From: Daucus carota subsp. sativus
Taxonomy: Eukaryota; Streptophyta; Magnoliopsida; Apiales; Apiaceae
Reading direction: 5' to 3'
DNA: 64,000 nt
NCBI RefSeq assembly: GCF_001625215.2
Contig: NC_030383.2
Span: 5,964,779-6,028,778 of the forward strand
Shown here in pieces: positions 46,301 to 59,203 of this stretch; within the stretch, counting starts at the first letter, position 1, and the number at the start of each line of letters is the position of its first letter. The notes beneath the pieces are model-generated. The model did no database searches and was not told the origin of the DNA. It saw only the letters and a list, made by a program, of their open reading frames with translations. The translations under genes were made by a program, and so were the position numbers.

Positions 46301-49300
46301 AAATAGATATGCGCCACTGAGATTAAAAATCTATGACACTAGGGAAATATTTGCAAATTTCAAGAAGCTCGTGGACAGGTCTAATATTAAACAGATTTAT
46401 TATACAGCAAGGAAGGATAGGCCAAAAACTTATTAAAATACTGATGGGATTTGAAGAAGTGTTAGATAATAGACAATGACTTTTAAGTAAAGAAGTGTTG
46501 TGTGATCCCAAATTCGAAAGAAAGGGGTGTTTCATTTTCTCCAATCTCCTTGCTCCCTTCTCTTTCCTGGATTCTTGTTTCTCTCGATTCATTTCCTTTT
46601 CATTTTCTTCATCTTGTTTTTTTTTTGGTAAAGTTCAAATCCATAGATTCAAATACACGGGTACCCATACACCACTGGGGATTGAACCCTCAACCTCTTA
46701 TTACCAAGAGAGGAGGGATACCATTTAACTAATAGTGTTCTCTTGTTATGTATTACTATATGCGAGTGTATTTCTTCATTTATCCGCAGTTTTGAAACAA
46801 AAAAATGTATACATTAACCCGTGCTAAGTAGAGAACGTCATAAAGACTAGTTTGTGGACTTTAATATAAAGATATAAGGTAAAAAAAAATTGAATATGAT
46901 AGGATTCAGCAGTTGGTCAGAAATGAAACCGTGAATTGTGTGAGCAGTCTTTCTTAAGGGTTTTATATCAAACTGCCCACCCATTTCGTCAAAAAATCTC
47001 ACCTGACCCACCCAAAAAATTTCGGACTCATTTAAGCCACTATAAACAAAATATATATCATCAATATTCATAGCTCTTTACTTAAACATTTATAAAAAAT
47101 CAACCGTTTGTTTTTTTACTAAAAAACCACTTCGAGTACTTTGATAATAGTCCCTAGTATTTATCAAAATAATTTGGGAATTCCTAAAGCAACATAGCTA
47201 GGATGATCATATAACTATATCTATAACTATATTTTTTTTTTAACTACATGGCTATGTTGCTTTAGAAATTCCCAAATTATTTTAATAAATATCAGGGACT
47301 ATTATGAAAGTACTCGAAGTGGTTTTGTAGTAAAAAAATAAACGGTTAATTTTTTATAAATAATTAAGTAAAAAGGTATAAATAATGAAGTGGGTAAAAT
47401 GATATATATTTGGTTTATAGTGGCTTAAATGAGTCCGAAATTTTTTGGGTGGGTCAAGTGAGATTTTTTGACGAAATGGGTGGCCAGTTTGATATAAAAC
47501 CCTCTTTCTTAATGAATGCGAATGCAAATCCCATATTGTCAATGACATGTTTGTAAATACCGGAATGAGCAACTGCAGACTATTCGAAGTTGTCAATCTC
47601 TCTGTGAGTAATTGAAGGACATCACTCTTCACCAGAATACTTGTAGCTTCACCTGATAGTGCGGAGAGATACACAACAACCCATGCTACTTCAGTTGCCA
47701 ACTCTTCATCCCTGGTTATTTAACAATTCATTTTGATCATCTTACACATGTAGAAATATGTGTTCTCCGTAGATTAAGGTATTTGAAAACAGAATGGTAC
47801 ATAAATTCATAAAAGACAACTTAAATACTATGAATGAAGAGAAGATTGGACAATTTCATGTAAGACTCGTTTTAGCAGGGCCTTGCAGAGGAAGACGAAG
47901 TATCATAGTACAGTGGAAAGCTCGGTGGTGCAAAATCAACTAATAGGTTACGGTCAGGAAAACTCTTACAAGCATTATTAGGTGACACAATGCAAGGAAA
48001 TTAAATTTCAAAAGAAAAACTTACGACTTCTTTAAGTGTCGGAGAATAGCATCGAGTACTCCACTGATTCTTATAAGCTCTGTGGCAGCTTTAGATTCTG
48101 GTCCCTACATTCAGAACGAAATGTAATTAAAGACATCAAAGAGCAAATAGTAGAAAAGAGTATTAATGGAAAAGTAGGATATACAAATACACGCACACGA
48201 GTGTGACTATAACATAACTTTTTCCAAAATCACTCCTGTCCTGTCCATGTATACTTGAGAGAAGAGGACTATAAAAGAATTAACGATCTTATGGCCATAG
48301 CTAAATGTGACCAAATGATTGCATAAAGTAAGCTTTGCATACACTCAATGTTTACCCACACAAGACATTTGCGAAATATAAGACAGCTATTCAATACAAA
48401 TATTACGAAAGAAATATACACACCAAGTCAGACATTGGAAATTGGTATTTCCAATCCAAAAGGCAATGGGAATACTGACCTTGATCAGGTTTGACAATGC
48501 CCATGCAGCCGTTCTCACAGCTGAGCCTTTGTCTGGTAGCATCATTCTTGCAAGAGGCGGTAATGCTCCTTGCGATAGTAAAACATTTCTCAACTCCACT
48601 CCTTCACCCGCAACATTTCCCAGTGCCCATGCACATTGCTCAGCAACAGGTAAAGAACTCTTTTCTAGACACAAGCATACAAAAGGTTATACACCAGAGA
48701 TAGCACTCTTACACCCCCATTGGGCGGTTGATTGATTATTAAAAAATAACAAAGCAAAAAAAATACAGAAGTACTCAGAGACTAAAGAACATTAACTCAT
48801 GAGAAAGCCCCTTCCTTCGCTGCAACATGTACAATATGCATTCTACACTAGAAGCTTATTAGCTTCCCAGTGTTCGGAGTAAAAAAACCATAATTAAGTT
48901 AAATAAAAAGGAATAAGGCGAAAACATCATGCTAAAAAATGTAGAAAATGAAGTCAGATGCAACAGCTGATTACTAAATTTAATAATTGTTCAAATTAAT
49001 GCATTATGCAAGGAAAACGAAGACTTTGCGAGTTGTTTATTTCAAGAATAGTTTTTATTTTGAGAGTACCTCAACACTGTAAAAGATTAGCACGTTCTCG
49101 ATTGATAATATTGTTTACTTGTAAAAAGTTAACAGAGAATATGCAATTTGCATTATTATTGCAGAACTAAGTAAATAAGAAAGTACCACAAGCAAATATT
49201 TGGTCCCCTAGTAAGTGAAAAGATATGGGGAAAGAAAAATGCATGATATATAGTTTGGAATGGAATCTCAAATCTCAGAGATGACAAATAAAATTTCATA

Positions 49301-51859
49301 AACAACTTCCATTGCTTATAGCTATCAGGTGCATGTCTGTTTGAAGGATGCTTGACATGTAAAACCATAAACGTTCAACTCTGCGATATATATTTTGTGT
49401 CACTACTAAACCTAAGGGCTTTAAATTTTAATAAACCAAGGTTAATCGAATCATTCTGTTTTAAGTCTGGTAATATGACGTCACCAACCTCCAAGATGAG
49501 CAACAAGCAAAGGTAATGCTGGTAACAAAGCTTTTGTTTCTTCAGGCCTTCCTGCAGCTATGTTTGTAAGGCACCAAGCCGCTTCAAGCAACTGCGATAC
49601 AGGATATAAGAAGATGTACACGACAATCATCTTCCCAAGTAACAATTTACAAAGAGGAATGCAAGTTCTATGACGATAGATTTACACGACCTTAGAGTCC
49701 ATACACACTTACACTAGTTATACATGAAATTACAAATACGAGCAATACCATGTACCTTGGTGTATGCTATTTGAAATGACAGTGAATTTGATGGTGAGTA
49801 TGATAGCATGCAATAAGATATATTAAAGTGAAACTGCAAGGAGAGAAACAGGCAATCCTTCTATTATTGAAAAGAGGTGCCAAAGAGGAGCACATTCCGA
49901 AATAATAATGGGTCTATTACCGAGAAATACGAGCATACATTTCAAAATGGTTGGTCTAGTTAGAGAGATATAATGTGAGAAATGCTTTTTCACTGGATAA
50001 AAAGGGAAAACCAAAAAAATTCTTATATCAGCAAGCAAGTTGCACACAAATTTAAAAGATATGAGGTACACGCTTAGAAAGGATCAGAATTTTCTTTTGA
50101 CCTGCTCATCCAGGGAGCCAAATGAAAGGCACTGCACAAGAAGACTAATTGCTCCTGAACTAATGGCAACTTCAATGGGAGGGAACTCTGATCTAGACAG
50201 CAAATGCCTTAATTCACGCAAAGCAGCCACCTTTTTATGTATGGCACCTTTACCCCTAAAAAACAAAGAAAAAGAAAGAGAAGATCTAATACTCGAACAA
50301 ATGGTAGTTCTTTTAAAATGATGCAAAACTGTTTAATCTAGTCATAGGGCAAGTTCTCCTTGATGCATCCATAGTCCATTCATAATGGAAATGGGCAAAA
50401 TGTTAAATAATGTATATTAGAAATAACTGAATACCTACAGATTCGCAATTAGATTCGATATGTTCATGACTTCGTGCATCTAACTAGACCCTAGGGAGAA
50501 AGGTATATAATACATGCAGTAAATAATTAGCAATATCTTCGTTACCTATAAAATTTAAGGTATCAAAGTATATGATATACTATGATGCAAACAAAACTTT
50601 AGTTTCTATGATAGAAGATTCTTATAGCATTTGTCAATTATTTGAATATGTCCATTCCATCAGTTACGAATTCAGTTTTCTGTTGACTTAAAAGCTCTCC
50701 TTTTTTATGTCCCTCCCCCTTCACGATGCATTGTCTTCCAAGTCTTTTGGGGAACCAGATATATCGACTGATATCGAGCAATAGTACTTAAATTCATATG
50801 ATGCAAGAAAATATAGCTAACATCGCTTGCAAACCAACATAGAATATTTGCATGTACATGAGATAAAAAGTACTACTATTTAGTACTTACTGATATATGT
50901 GCCTGAAATACAGAGTTTGAGAAATATACCTAAAAAATCTTACTTCTTAAGTTACATATTATGGCGTGAGAAATTACTTACTGATAGGCAACGGAAAGTT
51001 TTAATTCTTCAACAGCTGCTGAAGTCTGAGCTTCCAAAATGGATTGGTCTTCCTCAATCATCATATCGCTCTCTATAGGAACATCACTATCACCACTAAC
51101 TCCCACTCTGCAAAGTCGCTTGGTTCGCACAAGCGCTTCTCTTCGTTCTTTTCCGATTGAAACTGCATGTTGCTTTCTACGCTGTGCTGCAACATGTCCA
51201 ACTGTAGACCACATACAAGTTAATACCCCCTATCCCATTAGAAAAACCCACCAGCAATCTCAAGTCTAAAGTAAATTAATTAAATCCAACAAACAAAATA
51301 TTAAGCGAATAATACTACTCCCACAAATTATTAACTGAAATGACATCAATTCAGAGTTTACATTTTCAGCTCTTCTACATTGACAAAAGACGTTCCTATC
51401 TTCTGGTCACAGTAAACAACTCAAAGCGATATTTATTCGTTTCGCAATCACTGCAAAATTGTTCTTCAAATGTCAACCAATTCGAAGTTCATGTCCACAG
51501 ATATAATACCACCTTGGGAAAAAATGCGATTAACCTTCCCCGAAAAAGAACTATACAGTAATCATCAATCAATAATAGTCCAAAGATTATAATCATTGTA
51601 AACACATAACCCAAGAATCTGAAGATTAATAATCAAAATAGCCCAATTATCAGTTTAATACTATCAATAGTTAAATCAAACATACAATAGACTGGAGTTG
51701 GACAAACCCCAGAAAAGCACACATTTCTAATATGAACAATAGGTAGGTAGCAGATATAACAAAGATATAGAAAGCATGTAAGTAGAGATGGGGGTGGAGG
51801 AGTTGACCTGAGGATTTGATGGGGTCTCTTTTGTGAGAAGCTAGGGTTTCGTCCGCCAT
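43372..51859 (-). CDS. IMPA9: Importin alpha-9 (nuclear import receptor), 11 exons
   Basis: Exons: 51808-51859, 50982-51201, 50102-50255, 49489-49591, 48480-48664, 48025-48104, 47561-47711, 44954-45035, 44812-44870, 44431-44736, 43372-43536. Together they give one 1,557-base frame, 518 residues. It starts MADETLASHKRDPIKSS and ends FGEDYGIDE, matching Arabidopsis IMPA-9 (about 519 residues, from memory). The basic N-terminus (QRRKQHA...RTKRLCR) corresponds to the importin-beta-binding region. Armadillo repeats follow, with landmarks LLEAAWCLTNIAAG, PVAEQCAWALGNVAGEG, VRTAAWALSNLIK, EASWVLSNIAAGS and DIRKEVAYVLGNLC. Family role: binds nuclear localisation signals and carries cargo with importin beta through the nuclear pore. 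Intron 8 has a GC donor. Intron 7 (2.5 kb) holds a SINE and a Mutator MITE. Confidence 0.95.
44871..44953 (-). other. GC-AG intron of the importin gene
   Basis: Intron 8 begins ACAG|GCAAGTTT on the minus strand and ends TTTGCAG. Any GT donor nearby would break the reading frame or change the conserved protein, whereas the GC donor gives exact phase (exon 8 leaves one base, exon 9 supplies two for Asp). The flanks AG|GCAAGT are the known strong context for GC-AG introns spliced by the major spliceosome. Confidence 0.8.
46613..46734 (-). mobile_element. tRNA-derived SINE in importin intron 7
   Basis: On the minus strand there is a box A-like TTAGTTAAATGG (46721-46732) and, about 33 bp further, a box B GGTTCAATCCC (46678-46688), the two internal promoter elements of RNA polymerase III. 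The element ends in an A-rich tail (the T run at about 46611-46627 on the plus strand). Partly matching flanks TTCATCTTGTT and TTCTCTTGTT may be the target duplication. Length of about 120 bp suits a short plant SINE. Confidence 0.65.
46957..47502. mobile_element. Mutator-type foldback MITE, copy 2
   Basis: The 546-bp element is of the same family as 596-1154. It has the same AGGGTTTTATATCAAACTG terminus, long inverted arms and shared interior phrases (AACCGTTTGTTTTTTTAC, CCACTTCGAGTACTTT). It is flanked by the perfect 9-bp duplication TCTTTCTTA at 46948-46956 and 47503-47511. It sits in intron 7 of the importin gene, its end only 58 bp past the exon 7 donor, and does not disturb the splice sites. 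Confidence 0.9.
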
Positions 51860-52037
51860 TAATGAGGATGAGCTGAGCTGTAAAACCCTTTGATTTTAGG
51901 CAATTATACGTGTTTGTTTGAGAGAGGGGTGGACTGTTTAGCTGAGATTATAGGAGCTCAGATAGCGGCGGTGGCGCACAAAAAAACCGAACTAAAATCG
52001 AAATTGATTTTTATAACATAAAAACAAATATCAATTA

Positions 52038-52482
52038 GGGGTCGTTTGGTTCGTGGGTTTTTGGAATGAGGTATGGGGTTTGTCCATTCCAAACCCATAC
52101 CTGGTGTTTGGTTGAGAAAAATAAAATCTGAAACCCATACCTTAAACCCCCAAGGTATGGGTTTTTGATACCCAAGTGGGGAGGTGGGTATGAGATGGGG
52201 GTATGAGCTATATTCATTTTTTATTTTTTTCCCTCTCTTCAAGTAATAAAATATTAATATTTGATACAAAATTAAATCAATGATGCAAAAATACATGACA
52301 ATAATAATTTTATTAATATTTTTAATTAATATATATTAATAACTTATTTTTTATAAAAATTATATATATTGATTCCAGCACTCAACCAAACACATGATAT
52401 CAGATATGATACCTCAAACCCATACCAGTTTAACCCGATTCCTCATTCCAACCCGATACCACTCCTCGAACCAAACGACCCC
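52038..52482. mobile_element. Tourist-like (PIF/Harbinger) MITE
   Basis: The 445-bp element has a perfect 16-bp terminal inverted repeat GGGGTCGTTTGGTTCG / CGAACCAAACGACCCC and is flanked by TTA on both sides (52035-52037 and 52483-52485). Its outer parts hold repeated GGTATGGGTTT-type motifs in both orientations. It lies about 180 bp upstream of the importin start codon, so it may be in that promoter. Confidence 0.85.
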
Positions 52483-52762
52483 TTAATACTTTCATCCACC
52501 TTGTTTATTAAACAACTAGAGAAAAAAACGCGCTTCGCGCGAGTGAGAATCAAATATAATTTTTTTTTAAATTTATGTATGATTTATGTTTCTGAGATCT
52601 TTTATTTTGTATTTGCTATTAAAATATAATAAATCATTGTTAATTATAAAGAGGGTAGAAGCCCTGGAAAAAAAAAAAGGGTAAACGTCAATCAAGTTTT
52701 TAGTTATATTTATTTTAATTGAATTCATTTTTTCTACTCTCGTTGTCCCTCCTACTCTCCTA

Positions 52763-53013
52763 CTTTCCCTGTCCCTCTCATTTTTATATAGTTTTTTTTA
52801 CACGGATTTGACGCGCATTTTAAATCATATATAGAATATAGATTTATAACTTTTCTAAAAAAATTCTTTTTTGTATAAAAGTTTATACATAAATTTTTTA
52901 TTCAGAAGTTAAAAAATTTCAAAATAATTTATTAAACTACGTTTTTTGAGAGGATTAGAATGTGTGCCGAGTCCCCACCTTCAAATGTAAACAAATGAGG
53001 GGGACGGAGAGAG
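52763..53013. mobile_element. Stowaway-like MITE 3
   Basis: A 251-bp element with TA on both sides, left end CTTTCCCTGTCCCTCTCATT and right end reversed CTCTCTCCGTCCCCCTCATT. Its interior resembles the elements at 18909 and 29072 (GACGCGCATTTTAAA, TATAAAAGTTTATAC). Confidence 0.65.
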
Positions 53014-53624
53014 TAACAAACCTAAAATAGAGACCGCTGCATATCAATCGTACAAACCTCTACTTGCTTCAACAACAAATATATTCTTATTTAGTTAATA
53101 AAATAAGATGTATCAGTGGTGTTTACTCCCTAAAATGTCTAAAATTAAATTTATTTTCAGAATTTTATTAGACCTAATTAATTATTACTTATTTTATTTT
53201 TAATAAACTTAAAATTTGCATATGCTTGCAAATTCCTTGTCGCATAAGTGGGCAAGTCTACCTGCAACACTCATGGATGTACAAACACACAGAAAACTTC
53301 CCTCCTTCCTTGGGAGATTGCTAATACAGTTGATTAACGTATGTTCACAAATAAGTCAAATTTAAATTGCCAGACACTATACTCCTATCATAACAAACCA
53401 CTGAGTGTACCAACATAAGTCTTAAGTCCTTAAAGATATCATTAGTCAGTAGTAGATAAATAGACAGGCACACACAAAAAACTATGATTATATAAATAAT
53501 GTTCAAATCTGGATCATTTAAGTACAACAACATTCACTCGTTCAGATTATAATTTATCATTTCTATAAAGTGAGAAGTGACAGACATTGATCCCAGGAGT
53601 TCTCTCCAGGATGCCAAGTTTCTA

Positions 53625-54440
53625 CTACTTAGTTTCATCCTTTGCATCTTTCCGATAATTATTTGGCAATCTTACGGTTTCACTTTCCTCAGGTTCTGAT
53701 GTAATGAGAATTGAGAACACGGATAGCTCACCGATTATTGACCTGTTCTTCCAAAGTAATGATCTATTTGCAAGCACCCTCGCGACTGCAAATTTCTTGT
53801 TTTTACCCCTATCTTGTATTTCTTTGCCAGGTTTGGAATTTTTCTCTTTTTCTGCTCACAAAAATAAAAAGAGCTGAATGAACCTTTACAATAAATGTTT
53901 GTCATGAATATGTTTGGTCCAAAAGCAAGTTCATCAGAAGAAGATTTTAGCTCCCATCAACACATAAGCTAAGAAAAATTTAATGTCTGTTACAGTTAGA
54001 TACATTAACAGAAATTGAAATTCTATAAAAGAAAATAGAACGCAAAATGTATAAGCTATAAAATATTTTTCAGAAACTACTTTCGAAGTACAAGAACCTA
54101 GATCGGTATAGTCAGGTTTTCAGTTCGATACTACAACGTAATGACATACTTGATTTAAAGATCGCAGAACCTTGATTTTGCCCCATTTACCATCAGCGCC
54201 AACAGCAATCAAACTACCTGTGTTTGGACTTGAACCTTGTACACCAGTTGAGGACATTATCGAGAAGGGTGAAACGATATTAGGCATATCAGGAAACTGT
54301 AATTACTTCCCAATCAATACTGACAACAGAGATGGAACACCACTTACTGGAGGCTCTTTGCCACCTCCCTTTCCACCATGTAATAGATGAAGTGCACTGT
54401 CAAAAAATGCAGATCTTTTGAGCCTATTAAAATTACTGGT
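53625..54440 (-). pseudogene. Unidentified exon-like fragments within the mosaic
   Basis: Three minus-strand open pieces with splice-like borders: about 54361-54440 (RSAFFDSALHLLHGGKGGGK), 54153-54306 (FPDMPNIVSPFSI ... LIAVGADGKWGKIKV) and about 53625-53858 (KNKKFAVARVLANRSLLWKN ... NNYRKDAKDETK, then stop). The last two join in phase. I do not recognise the family. A further exon-like piece at 55101-55203 (GYVVKESSLSADLKCYLLGH) may come from the same or another gene. Because AMP deaminase and SEC61 fragments lie among them on the same strand, I treat them as captured pieces. A small genuine gene ending at 53625 is the alternative. Confidence 0.4.
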
Positions 54441-54610
54441 AAACATCTCCTCCCATCCCAGAAAGAGAAGGAAATAGCATTTGATTGATTGATTTAGAAC
54501 AGCACCAATATATATATGATCAGACTTGGCATGTGAATAGTTTAAAGTTAAACCATCATTAAAGCAGAGATAACGAAAGAGGTAAAGGGTAAACCATAAT
54601 TATTGTTTGC

Positions 54611-54772
54611 CAAGACTACATAAAATAGAGCATGGAAAGGATTGGCCGCCATATCTGCTAAGCTTGAAGGAGCAGTAAGCAAGACCTCCGACAGGTATTG
54701 ACTGACATGAATATTTAGATTCTTGCTAGATGCCCAACAGAATACCAAGAAATTTCCACTGTACTTCCTGTG
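54611..54772 (-). pseudogene. SEC61 alpha gene fragment
   Basis: Minus-strand translation gives RKYSGNFLV, then in another frame QSIPVGGLAY, then TAPSSLADMAANPFHALFY. This is the order in the SEC61 alpha translocon subunit (RKYSGNF ... GGQSIPVGGLAYY.TAPSSLADMAANPFHALFY). At least two frame changes and a TAG inside the middle part make it non-functional. The first piece follows a CAG, as at an exon start. The rest of the roughly 475-residue protein is absent. Confidence 0.85.
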
Positions 54773-54820
54773 GAGCAATTTAAATGAACCAGAAATGCCT
54801 GTAACTATCCTTGTCACATC

Positions 54821-54892
54821 AGCAGCCAACCAAAAATGAAGAAATGGATCTTGTAACACATTAGCAGCCAACCAAAAATGAAGAAATGGATC
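54821..54892. repeat. 42-bp tandem duplication
   Basis: AGCAGCCAACCAAAAATGAA followed by GAAATGGATC occurs at 54821 and again at 54863. The copies are nearly identical, so the duplication is young. It lies just upstream (minus strand) of the SEC61 fragment. Confidence 0.85.
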
Positions 54893-55100
54893 AAGTTTAA
54901 AGCTCGTTGGTTCTATTATGATCAAGTGCTTCTATTGTAATCAAGCATTAGAGCACAAGCACGTTGATTTTATCAGAGGAATAAAATCAATGTGTCCAGT
55001 GATTCTGGGATGTCAAAAAGTGCAAAATACACAGTATATGCTTACAAAATAAGGAAGGGAATGAAACAATTAATTAGAAGTTGATATGATTCATTAGTAC

Positions 55101-55203
55101 CTGAGGCAATTTAGTGACAATAGCAGCTTTTGGAGAGTGACCAAGCAAGTAGCATTTGAGGTCGGCTGATAGACTCGATTCTTTAACAACATATCCCAAA
55201 GCT
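55101..55203 (-). pseudogene. Unidentified exon-like fragment
   Basis: Flanked on the minus strand by TTTTTTTACAG| and CCTCAG|GTACTA, a clean acceptor and donor. The open frame reads ALGYVVKESSLSADLKCYLL then GHSPKAAIVTKLPQ. I cannot name its source gene. It lies between the AMP deaminase and SEC61 fragments on the same strand. Confidence 0.4.
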
Positions 55204-55775
55204 CTGTAAAAAAAGAATATTATTTGACATGAAAAGGAAACCACCTGAAACATGATCACAGAAGAGCTGATGCATCCAGTTCCTCATATCTTACAATGGT
55301 GTTATACAAAAGAACTCCCAAAACTCAAACCAAAACATCAGCCCAACACTTTATGGGCAATTAGGGACCTCTATGTAAGGCACACACTATACTTACAGAG
55401 CTATCTTAAGCCTGTAACGGAATTGTAAAATTTTCACAAGAAATAATTCAAACCCATGTGAAGTATTTTACTATCAAGCCTAAAACTCAAAGCTGAAACA
55501 TATCATGAAGTTAAAAAAATAAATGATAGTGTCATGTGTTACCACTTTGTTTGATTCTGAGCAACAATATGAATGGCCAGGTTAGTCCATCCAAACTTCA
55601 ACCACTCATTCACTTTGCTGTCATGATGGAACAATACAATTGTAAAATTGACTGGAAGAAAATGAATCAAAAGATTTATGTCGAAATATGCCATGCAGCT
55701 GCAAGAAAGATAAATAAAACAAAAACTGCTAATGGCAAATTAATGAGATTTACCTTCTGAACTATACAACTGCAC

Positions 55776-56051
55776 CTTTAAAATATGTGAGAAACCTGGT
55801 TGGTAGACTGAATTACGTGCAATCTCACATAAATCACAGGAGCCCAACCTCTACACCTGCAAGGAAAAAAGATTTGCATTATCATATTAATATCACCTCA
55901 TGTTTTGTAATTTGTAACACAAACAAATTAGAGAAAATACTCACCGAAGCATTGTATTCCGAAGCACTGTATTCTTCAACCACCGGGTTCTTTTGTGTGA
56001 TGAATGGATCATCGGTTGAAAGGGAAACATTAAGGCCCCTAAGAGGCAAAA
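55776..56051 (-). pseudogene. AMP deaminase gene fragment (two exons)
   Basis: Exon-like piece 55945-56051 reads RGLNVSLSTDDP, then PVVEEYSAS; piece 55776-55850 reads RLGSCDLCEIARNSVYQPGF then SHILK. These are consecutive exons of plant AMP deaminase (RGLNVSLSTDDPLQIH..EPLVEEYS / LSACDLCEIARNSVYQSGFSHALK), including the catalytic-core STDDP motif. The usual LQIHLTKE is altered to FITQKN, and a 15-bp tandem duplication (EYSAS / EYNAS) is present. Only a small part of the roughly 800-residue enzyme remains, with one intron between the pieces, so this is a DNA-level fragment. Confidence 0.88.
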
Positions 56052-56089
56052 CTAAAGAAGGGAAACTGAAGAGATAAAGATGCAATAAG

Positions 56090-57084
56090 TTGCCTTTTCA
56101 TCGGCCCTTTATATTTCTCAGCCTTAAAAGTGAATTTTTAATTATTAAGATGTGAAAAATCTAGGAAATGAAAGATTTGGAAGGCAGGATTCTGAAGCAT
56201 GCCATGTCAGCATGTGAAGAACCTCCTTTTATATAAATATAAGATTAAATATTAGTAAATCTCATTTTCCAGCCACTGATCTTATTTTATACATTTTCTT
56301 ATTTATGCGCCCATCTCAAAATAAAAATTGGACGGAACTCAATTTCAATATGATATATAAAAAAATTAGATAAGACAAAAAGAGTATCATCGCAATTAAT
56401 AGATTTTCAATTTAGTGCATTACATTAACACTGATTGTAATGAATTTGTAATTTTTTACTCCTTTTGTTTTCAGATACTCGAAATTTTACTTTCGTGCAC
56501 ACATTTTCAAGTGCATTGTCCGCATAATTAGATATGCATACCGGATCCAGCAACTCATCACAAGTCGGCCCAAAAGTACCAGCAAATTGGTATACATTAG
56601 TTATTTGTTTGTGGTATACAAACGCAAATATTTTTTTATCTAACCGACCTGAGACAGTATTAACATAACACTATTCGTTCTGAATTTCGCCCGCAAGATT
56701 TTGTTTCAAGTATAACTTCAAATACTTCTTATTATTTGAATTTAACATTAATTAATTGTATTTTTTTTACTCTTATAATCTTATACTTGTATTCTCAATA
56801 TTACATGTGGACTGAGAACCAAATCCTAAAGTCTCTTATGAATAAAAACATTAATATCGTATTTATATTCATAATTTTTTAAAAACAAATTCATTCAAAT
56901 ATATGTCAAAAATCTTAAAATACGTGAATAAAAAAAATGTAAAAAACCTCCAATTTTCAAAAGGAGAAAGTCATCAAATTTACAAGTGACGCAGTTGAAT
57001 ACATGTTCGAACTTCGAGGGCGTTCCAGCCTATTCCTCGTCGGCAAAGAGTGCCAACAAGGCGTCTATATTGTCCAGGAAAAGT
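56090..57084. other. AT-rich intergenic DNA upstream of polyubiquitin
   Basis: No gene is recognised. A Stowaway-like stretch may be present at about 56281-56400 (ends ...AAAAAGAGTA), but it is degenerate. The distal promoter of the polyubiquitin gene probably starts near 56950. Confidence 0.45.
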
Positions 57085-57155
57085 CCACGTGGTAAAATCT
57101 TATTGGATAGAACAGGTCAATGGAAGCTTCTAGGAGGTCAAGGCACATATATAAA
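57085..57155 (+). promoter_or_regulatory. Polyubiquitin core promoter
   Basis: The palindromic G-box CCACGTGG lies at 57085-57092, a heat-shock-type GAAGCTTC (GAAnnTTC) at 57123-57130, and a TATA box TATATAAAT at 57147-57155. Transcription should start near 57180, giving a leader exon that ends at the donor CTCAAG|GTACGA. The combination suits a strongly and stress-responsively expressed gene; the responsiveness is inferred. Confidence 0.7.
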
Positions 57156-57256
57156 TACAGCACCCCTCGCCCCCAAATTTCCCATCTCATTATATTTTCT
57201 CATCGCAAACCCTAGCCTATACATACAAAATTCTAATCGATCAACAACTACTCAAG

Positions 57257-59203
<1,947 letters not shown>

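Noticed and set aside
46681-46732. Functional tRNA gene
   Set aside because: Box A- and box B-like motifs are present, but there is no acceptor stem pairing, and an A-tail follows; a SINE explains it better.
53300-56300. Helitron termini around the fragment mosaic
   Set aside because: I looked for a 5' TC and a 3' hairpin plus CTRR on the minus strand and found no convincing pair by eye, so the mosaic is not called a Helitron.
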